A stretch of DNA of 64,000 nt from Procambarus clarkii. Its lineage: Eukaryota; Arthropoda; Malacostraca; Decapoda; Cambaridae. The number at the start of each line of letters is the position of its first letter. Positions within the stretch are counted from its first letter, which is position 1. Shown piece by piece: positions 41,806 to 53,950 of this stretch. The translations under genes and the position numbers were made by a program. Under the pieces are notes generated by a model. That model searched no databases. It had not been told where the DNA came from and worked only from the letters and a program-made list of their open reading frames with translations. The DNA lies in contig NC_091175.1 in the NCBI RefSeq assembly GCF_040958095.1, forward strand, positions 23,283,179-23,347,178, read 5' to 3'.

Positions 41806-41959
41806 TAAGAACATAAGAACAAGGGCAACTGCAGAAGGCATATTGGCCCATACGAGGCAGCTCTTATTTCTAACCACCCAATCCCACTCATATACATGTC
41901 CAACCCATGCTTGAAACAATCGAGGGACCCCACCTCCACAGTGTTACGCAGCAATTGGT
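41806..41959 (-). mobile_element. LINE-A copy 19, 3' end (outermost copy of right nest)
   Basis: Minus-strand tail, 3' UTR and last ORF2 codons to GCAATTGGTT. The next codons appear at 50553 (TGGTTCCACAAATC), so 41960-50552 is an insert in this copy. Confidence 0.8.
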
Positions 41960-42246
41960 TAAGAACATAAGAACATAAGAACAAAGGTAACTGCAGAAGG
42001 CCTATTGGCCCATACGAGGCAGCTCCTATTCTATAACCACCCAATCCCACTCATATACTTGTCCAACCCGTGCTTGAAACAATCGAGGGACCCCACCTCC
42101 ACAATGTTACGCGGCAATTGGTTCCACAAATCAACAACCCTGTTACTGAACCAGTATTTACCCAAGTCTTTCCTAAATCTAAACTTATCCAATTTATATC
42201 CATTGTTTCGTGTTCTGTCCTGTGTTGATACTTTTAATACCCTATT
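41960..42246 (-). mobile_element. LINE-A copy 20, 3' end (continues at 46072)
   Basis: Minus-strand 3' terminus to TACCCTATT, continued at 46072 with TATTAATATCCCC. Copy 21 split it, with TATT on both sides. Confidence 0.85.
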
Positions 42247-43054
42247 GAGGACAGAGTTGGACTTTCTGCGGGAGGAGGTGCGTCAGCTTAAAGAACAACG
42301 AGAAGTAACGAAGGAGGAGACCAGCAGTAAAGGGACCTCGTCTTGGAGAGTTGTGAAAGACAGGGGCCTTAAGAAGACTTTGATAAAGCCGCCTTCAAAC
42401 GCCATAGCAACTTCTAATTCATTTGACGTTTTGGAGGACGAGTGCTGTGGAGAGACTGTGGATCGCGCAAAAGGGAAAGCAACGAAGAGAAAGGAAGCGC
42501 AGGCCCCTCAGAAAGTATAGGAAGTACCTAAGCAAACATTAGTTGTGGGAGATTCCCAGATAAGGTATTTGGATAGAACGTTTTGTGCTAGAGATAGGGG
42601 GAACAGGTTAAGGGTTTGCTATCCCGGAGCTGGCATTGGTGATATTATAAACAACATGAATGATATTATGGCTGGTAATGGGAACAATCCCATTATTTGC
42701 ATTAGCGTGGGAGGAAATGATGTTGGTCGAGTTAGGAGTGAGGAACTGATTCAGAGGTATAAAACAGCCATAGAGTTAGTTAGGAGCAAGGGAGGAATCC
42801 CGATCATATGTGGCATTCTTCCAAGAAAGGGAGTGGGAAATGAATGGATATCGAGGGCACTTGGTGTCAATTGCCGGCTGGAAAGATATTGCAAATCAAA
42901 TGCAATATCTTTCATAGACAACTGGGAACACTTCTATGGAAGAAATGAAATGTATGCTCGTGATGGGGTGCATCTATCGAGAGCTGGGGTTGTTGCTGTT
43001 GCGAACTCGTTAGAAGAAGTGGTTAGAGGTGTTTGTTTGGGTTTAAACTGTTAG
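42247..43054 (+). pseudogene. LINE-A ORF1 with one nonsense codon
   Basis: 5'-truncated ORF1. The codon after QKV is TAG (42518-42520) where other copies have AAG (K), a single A-to-T change. The esterase domain downstream (MGDSQIRYLDRT to LGLNC) is unbroken. The TTTAAAC junction is at 43042-43048. Confidence 0.88.
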
Positions 43055-43065
43055 TAGATAGAGGT

Positions 43066-46002
43066 ATGGGAATTGATTTGGAGGAAGGAGGTAATAAAAG
43101 TATGTGTTTGTGGGAGAAAGGAATTGGCAAAACGATCACTGAAAGAGAAGGTCCGCAAAATAACAATTCACTTAGGGTATATTACACTAACAGTAGAAGT
43201 CTAAGAAATAAAATTAACGAATTAAATGCTCTTGTCTGCACAGAAAAAATAGATATTATTGCACTTACCGAAACGTGGATGAATGTAGAAAATAGAGAAC
43301 TATTAGCTGAATATCAAATATATGGATTTAAACTATTTCACACAGATAGATATATTAGACGAGGAGGTGGAGTAGCCATATATGTTAGGGACAATTTGAA
43401 ATGTAGTCTCAAAGAGGGAATCAAAACAGAGCCACACACAGAAACTATTTGGATTGAATTAAACGAAAAAGCTAATAATATTATAATAGGAGTAATATAT
43501 AGGCCACCAAATTTAGACAGAATGGAAGCAAAGCATCTATGGGATGAAATAACTAGAGCATCTAGATCTAACAGTATTTATGTCATGGGTGACTTTAATT
43601 TTAGCGGAATAAACTGGTTGAACAAAACAGGGAATAGTGAAGCAGAAGATTTTCTAGAATTAATTGACGATTGCTTTCTTACGCAACACATTAAGGAACC
43701 AACACGGGAAAATAATATTTTAGATTTAGTGTTAACTAACAGGGAAACGCAAATTAATGACATCGAAATAGGGAGTGAGCTAGGGAGCAGTGATCACAAA
43801 GAAATCAGATTTAGCATAGAATGGAATAGACCAGTAGTAGAAAATTCTGTTAAAGTGCCAGATTTTCGAAAAGCTGATTTTAATAGCCTAAGAAATTTTT
43901 TGGGTCAAATTGATTGGAAAGTCTTGGGTATGGGGTGTGGGCCGGTCTTGGAGCGAGACATGAACCCAGCGATAGGTGACTTAAATGGGGATTTCGATGT
44001 GGATTCAATATATAACTTATTTAAGAATATTCTAAACAAAGCACAGGAACGTAGTATACCATACAAATTGAATAGATCGAATACTAATGACCCAAAGTGG
44101 GAAACAAAGAATTTGAAGAACCTTATAGGTAAAAAGAGAGCTTGGTACAAAAGGATTAAAAATGGGGAGGTCACTTTAGAACAGGAATTCGTACAACTGG
44201 TTAGAAATGTTAAAAAAGAGATAAGGAAAGCAAAAAGAAACTATGAAGTTCGCATAGCAGGGCAAGCAAAGACAAATCCTAAAGGGTTTTTTCAGTTATA
44301 TCGTACTAAGACTAGGGAAAGGATAGGTCCATTAAAAACTGAGACAGGTCAAATAACAGATAGTGATGAAGAGATGAGTAGTATTTTTAATAAATATTTT
44401 GTATCTGTATTTACTAAAGAGGAACTTAACAATATGCCTTCAGCCGAACAAGTCTATGTGGGTGGGGACGAGGACAGGTTGACGAGTTTAGCAGTTACCA
44501 GGGAGGATGTTCTTAAACAAATAGTAAAACTCAAACCAAACAAATCCCCAGGGCCGGATGAAGTGTTTGCCAGGGTGCTTAAAGAATGCAAAGAGGAGCT
44601 TTGTGACCCACTGTCAACCATATTTAATAAATCAATAGAGTCAGGCAGAGTGCCAGAGTTTTGGAAAGTTGCTAATGTGATACCAGTTTTTAAGAAAGGA
44701 GATAGATCACTTGCGTCAAACTATCGACCAATTAGCCTAACGTCTATTGTGGGAAAGTTACTCGAATCTATAATAGCAAATAAAATTCGTCTTCATCTTG
44801 AAAAACATAAATTAATAATTGAGTCGCAACATGGTTTTATAAATGGCCGTTCATGTTTAACAAATTTGTTATCTTTTTATTCTAGCATTGTTGAGGCAGT
44901 TGATAGTGGTAAGGATTGCGATGTTGTATACCTTGACTTTAGCAAAGCTTTTGATACAGTGCCACATGAAAGACTGATTAAAAAGATAGAGTCTCATGGT
45001 ATTGGGGGTGCTATATTAAGCTGGATTAGGGCATGGCTATACCAAAGGAAACAGAGAGTTAGTATAAATGGAATCAAGTCAGAGTGGGAAAATGTTGTAA
45101 GTGGAGTGCCTCAAGGCTCTGTCCTGGGACCTCTGTTGTTTATAATATATATAAATGATTTAGATTCAGGTTTGAGTAGCAACATTTGCAAATTTGCCGA
45201 TGATACGAAAATCGGTAGGGAAATTAATTCGGAGGAGGACTCACTATCACTTCAAGTTGATCTAGATAGGGTTTTGAAATGGTCAAAGGATTGGCAGATG
45301 CAGTTTAATGCTGATAAATGTAAAGTTCTGAGGTTAGGTAATGATGATAGAGTTACAAGATACGAGCTAGATGGTGTTGTGATTGCGAAGTCGGATTGCG
45401 AAAGGGATCTGGGAGTTATGATTAGTAAGAATTTAAAACAAAAGGATCAATGCATAAATGTTCGTAATAAGGCAAATCGGACACTTGGATTTATTAATCG
45501 CAGCGTTAGTAACAAGACACCTGGTGTGGTTCTCAAGCTATATCTTGCTCTAGTTAGGCCCCATTTAGATTATGCAGTTCAGTTTTGGTCGCCATATTAT
45601 AGAATGGATATAAATTCACTTGAACGTGTCCAGCGTAGGATGACTAAGTTAATTCCCCAAATTAGAAATCTTTCATATGAAGAAAGATTAACAAAGCTTA
45701 AGTTGCATTCACTGGAAAGGCGAAGAGTTAGGGGTGACATGATAGAGGTTTACAAGTGGATGAATGGACATAACCGGGGGGATATTAATAGGGTATTAAA
45801 AGTATCAACACAGGACAGAACACGAAATAATGGGTATAAATTGGATAAGTTTAGATTTAGGAAAGACTTGGGTAAATACTGGTTCAGTAACAGGGTTGTT
45901 GATTTGTGGAACCAATTGCCGCGTAACATTGTGGAGGTGGGGTCCCTCGATTGTTTCAAGCACGGGTTGGACAAGTATATGAGTGGGATTGGGTGGTTAT
46001 AG
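43066..46002 (+). CDS. LINE-A ORF2: endonuclease/RT (intact)
   Basis: A 978-codon open frame with all catalytic motifs of the family. Private substitutions: TITEREG near the N-terminus, DEITRAS, RPVVENS, and KWETKN for KWITKN in the linker between the endonuclease and RT. None touches a catalytic motif. This is the third ORF2 in the window that could encode an active enzyme. Confidence 0.92.
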   Translation: MGIDLEEGGNKSMCLWEKGIGKTITEREGPQNNNSLRVYYTNSRSLRNKINELNALVCTEKIDIIALTETWMNVENRELLAEYQIYGFKLFHTDRYIRRGGGVAIYVRDNLKCSLKEGIKTEPHTETIWIELNEKANNIIIGVIYRPPNLDRMEAKHLWDEITRASRSNSIYVMGDFNFSGINWLNKTGNSEAEDFLELIDDCFLTQHIKEPTRENNILDLVLTNRETQINDIEIGSELGSSDHKEIRFSIEWNRPVVENSVKVPDFRKADFNSLRNFLGQIDWKVLGMGCGPVLERDMNPAIGDLNGDFDVDSIYNLFKNILNKAQERSIPYKLNRSNTNDPKWETKNLKNLIGKKRAWYKRIKNGEVTLEQEFVQLVRNVKKEIRKAKRNYEVRIAGQAKTNPKGFFQLYRTKTRERIGPLKTETGQITDSDEEMSSIFNKYFVSVFTKEELNNMPSAEQVYVGGDEDRLTSLAVTREDVLKQIVKLKPNKSPGPDEVFARVLKECKEELCDPLSTIFNKSIESGRVPEFWKVANVIPVFKKGDRSLASNYRPISLTSIVGKLLESIIANKIRLHLEKHKLIIESQHGFINGRSCLTNLLSFYSSIVEAVDSGKDCDVVYLDFSKAFDTVPHERLIKKIESHGIGGAILSWIRAWLYQRKQRVSINGIKSEWENVVSGVPQGSVLGPLLFIIYINDLDSGLSSNICKFADDTKIGREINSEEDSLSLQVDLDRVLKWSKDWQMQFNADKCKVLRLGNDDRVTRYELDGVVIAKSDCERDLGVMISKNLKQKDQCINVRNKANRTLGFINRSVSNKTPGVVLKLYLALVRPHLDYAVQFWSPYYRMDINSLERVQRRMTKLIPQIRNLSYEERLTKLKLHSLERRRVRGDMIEVYKWMNGHNRGDINRVLKVSTQDRTRNNGYKLDKFRFRKDLGKYWFSNRVVDLWNQLPRNIVEVGSLDCFKHGLDKYMSGIGWL

Positions 46003-46071
46003 AATAGGAGCTGCCTCGTATGGGCCAATAGGCCTTCTGCAGTTACCTTTGTTCTTATGTTCTTATGTTCT

Positions 46072-48865
46072 TATTAATATCCCCCCGGTTATGTCCATTC
46101 ATCCACTTGTAAACCTCTATCATGTCACCCCTAACTCTTCGCCTTTCCAGTGAATGCAACTTAAGCTTTGTTAATCTTTCTTCATATGAAAGATTTCTAA
46201 TTTGGGGAATTAACTTAGTCATCCTACGCTGGACACGTTCAAGTGAATTTATATCCATTCTATAATATGGCGACCAAAACTGAACTGCATAATCTAAATG
46301 GGGGCCTAACTAGAGCAAGATATAGCTTGAGAACCACACCAGGTGTCTTGTTACTAACGCTGCGATTAATAAATCCAAGTGTCCGATTTGCCTTATTACG
46401 AACATTTATGCATTGATCCTTTTGTTTTAAATTCTTACTAATCATAACTCCCAGATCCCTTTCGCGATCCGACTTCGCAATCACAACACCATCTAGCTCG
46501 TATCTTGTAACTCTATCATCATTACCTAACCTCAGAACTTTACAATTATCAGCATTAAACTGCATCTGCCAATCCTTTGACCATTTCAAAACCCTATCTA
46601 GATCAACTTGAAGTGATAGTGAGTCCTCCTCCGAATTAATTTCCCTACCGATTTTCGTATCATCGGCAAATTTGCAAATGTTGCTACTCAAACCTGAATC
46701 TAAATCATTTATATATATTATAAACAACAGAGGTCCCAGGACAGAGCCTTGAGGCACTCCACTTACAACATTTTCCCACTCTGACTTGATTCCATTTATA
46801 CTAACTCTCTGTTTCCTTTGGTATAGCCATGCCCTAATCCAGCTTAATATAGCACCCCCAATACCATGAGACTCTATTTTTTTAATCAGTCTTTCATGTG
46901 GCACTGTATCAAAAGCTTTGCTAAAGTCAAGGTATACAACATCGCAATCCTTACCACTATCAACTGCCTCAACAATGCTAGAATAAAAAGATAACAAATT
47001 TGTTAAACATGAACGGCCATTTATAAAACCATGTTGCGACTCAATTATTAATTTATGTTTTTCAAGATGAAGACGAATTTTATTTGCTATTATAGATTCG
47101 AGTAACTTTCCCACAATAGACGTTAGGCTAATTGGTCGATAGTTAGACGCAAGTGATCTTTCTCCTTTCTTAAAAACTGGTATCACATTAGCAACTTTCC
47201 AAAACTCTGGCACTCTGCCTGACTCTATTGATTTATTAAATATGGTTGACAGTGGGTCACAAAGCTCCTCTTTGCATTCTTTAAGCACCCTAGCAAACAC
47301 TTCATCCGGCCCTGGGGATTTGTTTGGTTTGAGTTTTACTATTTGTTTAAGAACATCCTCCCTGGTAACTGCTAAACTCGTCAACCTGTCCTCGTCCCCA
47401 CCCACATAGACTTGTTCGGCTGAAGGCATATTGTTAAGTTCCTCTTTAGTAAATACAGATACAAAATATTTATTAAAAATACTACTCATCTCTTCATCAC
47501 TATCTGTTATTTGACCTGTCTCAGTTTTTAATGGACCTATCCTTTCCCTAGTCTTAGTACGATGTAACTGAAAAAAACCTTTAGGATTTGTCTTTGCTTG
47601 CCCTGCTATGCGAACTTCATAGTTCCTTTTTGCTTTCCTTATCTCTTTTTTAACATTTCTAACCAGTTGTACGAATTCCTGTTCTAAAGTGACCTCCCCA
47701 TTTTTAATCCTTTTGTACCAAGCTCTCTTTTTACCTATAAGGTTCTTCAAATTCTTTGTTATCCACTTTGGGTCATTAGTATACGATCTATTCAATTTGT
47801 ATGGTATACTACGTTCCTGTGCTTTGTTTAGAATATTCTTAAATAAGTTATATATTGAATCCACATCGAAATCCCCATTTAAGTCACCTAACGCTGGGTT
47901 CATGTCTCGCTCCAAGACCGGCCCACACCCCATACCCAAGCCTTTCCAATCAATTTGACCCAAAAAATTTCTTAGGCTATTAAAATCAGCTTTTCGAAAA
48001 TCTGGCACTTTAACAGAATTTTCTCCTACTGGTCTATTCCATTCTATGCTAAATCTGATTTCTTTGTGATCACTGCTCCCTAGCTCACTCCCTATTTCGA
48101 TGTCATTAATTTGCGTTTCCCTGTTAGTTAACACTAAATCTAAAATATTATTTTCCCGTGTTGGTTCCTTAATGTGTTGCGTAAGAAAGCAATCGTCAAT
48201 TAATTCTAGAAAATCTTCTGCTTCACTATTCCCTGTTTTGTTCAACCAGTTTATTCCGCTAAAATTAAAGTCACCCATGACATAAATACTGTTAGATCTA
48301 GATGCTCTAGATATTTCATCCCATAGATGCTTTGCTTCCACTCTGTCTAAATTTGGTGGCCTATATATTACTCCTATTATAATATTATTAGCTTTTTCGT
48401 TTAATTCAATCCAAATAGTTTCTGTGTGTGGCTCTGTTTTGATTCCCTCTTTGAGACTACATTTCAAATTGTCCCTAACATATATGGCTACTCCCCCTCC
48501 TCGTCTAATATATCTGTGTGAAATAGTTTAAAATAGTTTAAATCCATTTATTTGATATTCAGCTAATAGTTCTCTATTTTCTACATTCATCCACGTTTCG
48601 GTAAGTGCAATAATATCTATTTTTTCTGTGCAGACAAGAGCATTTAATTCGTTAATTTTATTTCTTAGACTTCTACTGTTAGTGTAATATACCCTAAGTG
48701 AATTGTTATTTTGCGGACCTTCTCTTTCCCTGATCGTTTTGCCAATTCCTTTCTCCCACAAACACATACTTTTATTACCTCCTTCCTCCAAATCAATTCC
48801 CATACCTCTATCTACTAACAGTTTAAACCCAAACAAACACCTCTAACCACTTCTTCTAGCGAGTT
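46072..48865 (-). mobile_element. LINE-A copy 20, main part
   Basis: Minus-strand ORF2 and the last codons of ORF1. It ends at GCGAGTT, where copy 23 begins. ORF1 sequence resumes at about 50200 (with some 60 bp missing), which probably belongs to the same copy. Confidence 0.87.
46074..48803 (-). pseudogene. LINE-A ORF2, young but two frameshifts
   Basis: ATG 48803. A 10-bp duplication at about 48526-48545 causes a stop at GFKLF, as in copy 2. A 735-codon frame then runs from 48467 to 46260 with LTSIVGKLLES, YLDFSKAFDTV, SGVPQGSVLGP and FADD, until an extra G in GGGGG near 46302 shifts the frame before the C-terminal block. Confidence 0.88.
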
Positions 48866-50197
48866 AAGAACATAAGAACATAAGAACAAAGGTAACTGCA
48901 GAAGGCCTATTGGCCCATACGAGGCAGCTCCTATTCTATAACCACCCAATCCCACTCATATACTTGTCCAACCCGTGCTTGAAACAATCGAGGGACCCCA
49001 CCTCCACAATGTTACGCGGCAATTGGTTCCACAAATCAACAACCCTGTTACTGAACCAGTATTTACCCAAGTCTTTCCTAAATCTAAACTTATCCAATTT
49101 ATATCCATTGTTTCGTGTTCTGTCCTGTGTTGATACTTTTAATACCCTATTAATATCCCCCCGGTTATGTCCATTCATCCACTTGTAAACCTCTATCATG
49201 TCACCCCTAACTCTTCGCCTTTCCAGTGAATGCAACTTAAGCTTTGTTAATCTTTCTTCATATGAAAGATTTCTAATTTGGGGAATTAACTTAGTCATCC
49301 TACGCTGGACACGTTCAAGTGAATTTATATCCATTCTATAATATGGCGACCAAAACTGAACTGCATAATCTAAATGGGGCCTAACTAGAGCAAGATATAG
49401 CTTGAGAACCACACCAGGTGTCTTGTTACTAACGCTGCGATTAATAAATCCAAGTGTCCGATTTGCCTTATTACGAACATTTATGCATTGATCCTTTTGT
49501 TTTAAATTCTTACTAATCATAACTCCCAGATCCCTTTCGCAATCCGACTTCGCAATCACAACACCATCTAGCTCGTATCTTGTAACTCTATCATCATTAC
49601 CTAACCTTAGAACTTTACATTTATCAGCATTAAACTGCATCTGCCAATCCTTTGACCATTTCAAAACCCTATCTAGATCAACTTGAAGTGATAGTGAGTC
49701 CTCCTCCGAATTAATTTCCCTACCGATTTTCGTATCATCGGCAAATTTGCAAATGTTGCTACTCAAACCTGAATCTAAATCATTTATATATATTATAAAC
49801 AACAGAGGTCCCAGGACAGAGCCTTGAGGCACTCCACTTACAACATTTTCCCACTCTGACTTGATTCCATATATACTAACTCTCTGTTTCCTTTGGTATA
49901 GCCATGCCCTAATCCAGCTTAATATAGCACCCCCAATACCATGAGACTCTATTTTTTTAATCAGTCTTTCATGTGGCACTGTATCAAAAGCTTTGCTAAA
50001 GTCAAGGTATACAACATCGCAATCCTTACCACTATCAACTGCCTCAACAATGCTAGAATAAAAAGATAACAAATTTGTTAAACATGAACGTGAACGGCCA
50101 TTTATAAAACCATGTTGCGACTCAATTATTAATTTATGTTTTTCAAGATGAAGACGAATTTTATTTGCTATTATAGATTCGAGTAACTTTCCCACAA
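48866..50197 (-). mobile_element. LINE-A copy 23, 5'-truncated in RT
   Basis: Minus-strand 3' terminus to the GKLLES region of RT, inserted in copy 20. The 419-codon frame 48936-50195 is unbroken but begins inside the RT fingers. A 6-bp duplication adds RS in NGRSRSCLTN. Confidence 0.88.
48936..50195 (-). pseudogene. LINE-A ORF2 C-terminal half (open but truncated)
   Basis: Carries RT motifs A, B and C (YLDFSKAFDTV, SGVPQGSVLGP, FADD) and the entire C-terminal region, but lacks the endonuclease and the start of RT. Inactive by truncation. Confidence 0.87.
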
Positions 50198-50552
50198 GTT
50201 ACATGCATACATTTCATTTCTTCCATAGAAGTGTTCCCAGTTGTCTATGAAAGATATTGCATTTGATTTGCAATATCTTTCCAGCCGGCAATTGACACCA
50301 AGTGCCCTCGATATCCATTCATTTCCCACTCCCTTTCTTGGAAGAATGCCACATATGATCGGGATTCCTCCCTTGCTCCTAACTAACTCTATGGCTGTTT
50401 TATACCTCTGAATCAGTTCCTCACTCCTGACTCGACCAACATCATTTCCTCCCACGCTAATGCAAATAATGGGATTGTTCCCATTACCAGCCATAATATC
50501 ATTCATGTTGTTTATAATATCACCAATGCCAGCTCCGGGATAGCAAACCCAA
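50198..50552 (-). mobile_element. LINE-A ORF1 fragment, probable 5' end of copy 20
   Basis: Minus-strand ORF1 from NEMYA back to the CYPGAGIGDI codons (GGND block intact), then an abrupt change to ORF2 C-terminal sequence at 50553. This is likely the 5'-truncated end of copy 20. Confidence 0.78.
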
Positions 50553-52499
50553 TTTGTGGTTCCACAAATCAACAACCCTGTTACTGAACCAGTATTTACC
50601 AAAGTCTTTCCTAAATCTAAACTTATCCAATTTATACCCATTGTTTCGTGTTCTGTCTTGTGTTGATACTTTTAATACCCTATTAGTATCCCCTTTGTTA
50701 TGTCCATTCACCCACTTGTAAACCTCTATCATGTCACTCCTAACTCTTCGCCTCTCCAGTGAATGCAACTTAAGCTTTGTTAATCTTTCTTCATATGAAA
50801 GATTTCTAATTTGGGGAATTAACTTAGTCATCCTACGCTGGACACGTTCAAGTGAATTTATATCCATTCTATAATATGGCGACCAAAACTGAACTGCAAA
50901 ATCTAAATGGGGCCTAACTAGAGCAAGATATAGCTTGAGAACTACACCAGGTGTCTTGTTACTAACGCTGCGATTAATAAATCCAAGTGTCCGATTTGCC
51001 TTATTACGAACATTTATGCATTGATCCTTTTGTTTTAAATTCTTACTAATCATAACTCCCAGATCCCTTTCGCAATCTCAACACCATCTAGCTCGTATCT
51101 TGTAACTCTATCATCATTACCTAACCTCAGAACTTTACATTTATCAGCATTAAACTGCATCTGCCAATCCTTTGACCATTTCAAAACCCAATCTAGATCA
51201 ACTTGAAGTGATAGTGAGTCCTCCTCCGAATTAATTTCCCTACCGATTTTCGTATCATCGGCAAATTTGCAAATGTTGCTACTCAAACCTGAATCTAAAT
51301 CATTTATATATATTATAAACAACAGAGGGCCCAGGACAGAGCCTTGAGGCACTCCACTTACAACATTTTCCCACTCTGACTTGACTCCATTTATACTAAC
51401 TCTCTGTTTCCTTTGGAATAGCCATGCCCTAATCCAGTTTAATATAGCACCCCCAATACCATGAGCCTCTATCTTTTTAATCAGTCTTTCATGTGGCACT
51501 GTATCAAAAGTTTTGCTAAAGTCAAGGTACACAACATCACAATCCTTACCACTATCAACTGCCTCAACTATGCTAGAATAAAAAGATAACAAATTTGTTA
51601 AACATGAACGGCCATTTATAAAACCATGTTGCGACTCAATTATTAATTTATGTTTTTCAAGATGAAGACGAATTTTATTTGCTATTATAGATTCGAGTAA
51701 CTTTCCCACAATAGACGTTAGGCTAATTGGTCGATAGTTAGACGCAAGTGATCTATCTCCTTTCTTAAAAACTGGTATCACATTAGCAACTTTCCAAAAC
51801 TCTGGCACTCTGCCTGACTCTATTGATTTATTAAATATGGTTGACAGTGGGTCACAAAGCTCCTCTTTGCATTCTTTAAGCACCCTGGCAAACACTTCAT
51901 CCGGCCCTGGGGATTTGTTTGGTTTTAGTTTTTCTAATTGTTTAATTACATCCTCTCTAGCAACTGCTAAACTAGTCAACCTGTCCTCATCCCCACCAAC
52001 ATAGACTTGTTCGGCTTAAGGCATATTGTTAAGTTCTTCTTTAGTAAATACAGATACAAAATATTTGTTAAAAATACTACTCATCTCCTTGTCATTATCC
52101 GTTATTTGACCTGTCTCAGATTTTAATGGACCTATCCTTTCCCTAGTCTTAGTTCGATATAACTGAAAAAACCCTTTAGGATTTGACTTTGCTTGCTCTG
52201 CTATGCGAACTTTATAGTTTCTTTTTGCTTTCCTAATCTCTTTTTTAACATTTCTAACCAGCTGTATGAATTCCTGTTCTAACCTGACTTCCCCATTCTT
52301 AATCCTTTTGTACCAAGCTCTCTTTTTACCTATAAGGTTCTTTAAATTATTTGTTATTCACTTTGGGTCATTAGTATTCGACCTATTCAATTTGTATGGT
52401 ATACTATGTTCCTGTGCTTTGTTTAGAATATTCTTAAATAAGTTATATATTAAATCCACATCGAAATCCCCTTTTACGTCACCAATCGCTGGGTTCATC
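50553..52499 (-). mobile_element. LINE-A copy 19, middle part (older subfamily)
   Basis: Minus-strand ORF2 from WNQLP-adjacent codons to the MNPAIGD region. RT is open in 51050-51979 (309 codons: NYRPISLTS, YLDFSKTFDTV, SGVPQGSVLGP, FADD). A 12-bp loss near 51075 and stops near 52015 and 52360 break the frame. It ends where plus copy 25 starts. Confidence 0.85.
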
Positions 52500-53303
52500 T
52501 AGATAGGGTTTTGAAATGGTCAAAGGATTGGCAGATGCAGTTTAATGCTGATAAATGTAAAGTTCTGAGGTTAGGTAATGATGATAGAGTTACAAGATAC
52601 GAGCTAGATGGTGTTGAGATTGCGAAGTCGGATTGCGAAGGGGATCTGGGAGTTATGATTAGTAAGAATTTAAAACAAAAGGATCAATGCATAAATGTTC
52701 GTAATAAGGCAAATTGGACACTTTGATTTATTAATCGAAGCGTAAGTAACAAGACACCTGGTGTGGTTCTTCAGCTATATCTAGCTCTGGTTAGGCTCCA
52801 TTTAGATTATGCAGTTCAGTTTTGGTCGCCGTACTATAGAATAGGATATAAATTCACTTGAACGTGTCCAGCGTAGGATGACTAAGTTAATTCCCCAAAT
52901 TAGAAATCTTTCATATGAAGAAAGATTAACAAAGCTTAAGTTGCATTCACTGGAAAGGCGAAGAGCTAGGGGTGACATGATAGAGGTTTACAAGTGGATG
53001 AATGGACATAACAAAGGGGATATTAATAGGGTATTAAAAGTATCAACACAAGACAGAACACGAAACAATGGGTATAAATTGGATAAGTTTAGATTTAGGA
53101 AAGACTTGGGTAAATACTGGTTCAGTAACAAGGTTGTTGATTTGTGGAACCAATTGCCACGTAACGTGATGGAGGTGGGGTCCCTCGATTGTTTCAAGCG
53201 CGGGTTGGACAAGTATATGAGTGGGATTGGGTGGTTATAGATAGGAGCTGCCTCGTATGGGCCAATAGGCCTTTTGCAGTTAACTTTCTTCTTATGTTCT
53301 TAT
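52500..53303 (+). mobile_element. LINE-A copy 25, short 3' insertion
   Basis: Plus-strand ORF2 from just after motif C (LDRVLKWSKDWQMQFNADKC) to the tail, with breaks near 52724 and 52850. It lies between two parts of minus copy 19, but about 0.5 kb of copy 19 is missing there, so insertion came with, or was followed by, a deletion. Confidence 0.85.
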
Positions 53304-53880
53304 ATTATTTGCTTTTTCGTTTAATTCTATCCAAATAGTTTCTGTGTGTGGCTCAGTTTTGATTCCCTCTTTGAGACTACATTTCAAATTGTCCCTAACA
53401 TATATGGCTACTCCCCCTCCTCGTCTAATATATCTATCTGTGTGAAATAGTTTAAATCCATTTATCTGATATTCAGCTAATAGTTCTCTATTTTCTACGT
53501 TCATCCACGTTTCGGTAAGTGCAATAATATCTATTTTTTCTGTGCAGACAAGAGCATTTAATTCATTAATTTTATTTCTTAGACTTCTACTGTTAGTGTA
53601 ATATATCATAAGTGAATTGTTATTTTGAGGCCCTTTTCTTTCCCTGGTCATTTTGCCAATTCTCTTCTCCCACAAACACATACTTTTATTACCTCCTTCC
53701 TCCAAATCAATTCCCATACCACTATCTACTAACAGTTTAAACCCAAACAAACACCTCTAACCACTGGTTCCAACGAGTTCGCAACAGCAACAACCCCAGC
53801 CCTCGATAGATGCACCCAATCACGAGCATACATTTCATTTCTTCCATAGAAGCGTTCCCAGTTGTCTATGAAAGATATTG
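53304..53880 (-). mobile_element. LINE-A copy 19, endonuclease start and ORF1 3' end
   Basis: Minus-strand piece with ORF2 ATG at 53717 and an open frame 53292-53750 (LTETWMNVENRELLAEYQ, RRGGGVAIYVRDNL). The junction TTTAAAC is preserved (reverse complement at 53735-53741). It ends with TATTG (53876-53880), where copy 27 inserted. Confidence 0.85.
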
Positions 53881-53950
53881 GTCAGGTGAAGTCACAGTGA
53901 GAGGTTGTGTTAACCGGAGCTCCTGAGTGTTGTTATATTATCATTGCAAT
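53881..53950 (+). promoter_or_regulatory. LINE-A 5' UTR
   Basis: 70 nt before the ORF1 ATG, containing GAGAGGTTGTGTTAACCGGAGC and TTATATTATCATTGCAAT. Related sequence occurs at the 5' ends at 23721-23760 and 58512-58558, so the element's real 5' border is here. Any internal promoter must lie in this leader or in ORF1. Confidence 0.7.

Larger units (their letters stand above)
42247..46071 (+). mobile_element. LINE-A copy 21, young, nearly full length
   Basis: Starts at GAGGACAGAGTTGGAC (ORF1 codon 16), close to the 5' end of copy 17, and ends in tail octamers. Target duplication TATT (42243-42246 and 46072-46075). ORF1 has one nonsense codon; ORF2 is intact. Confidence 0.92.
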
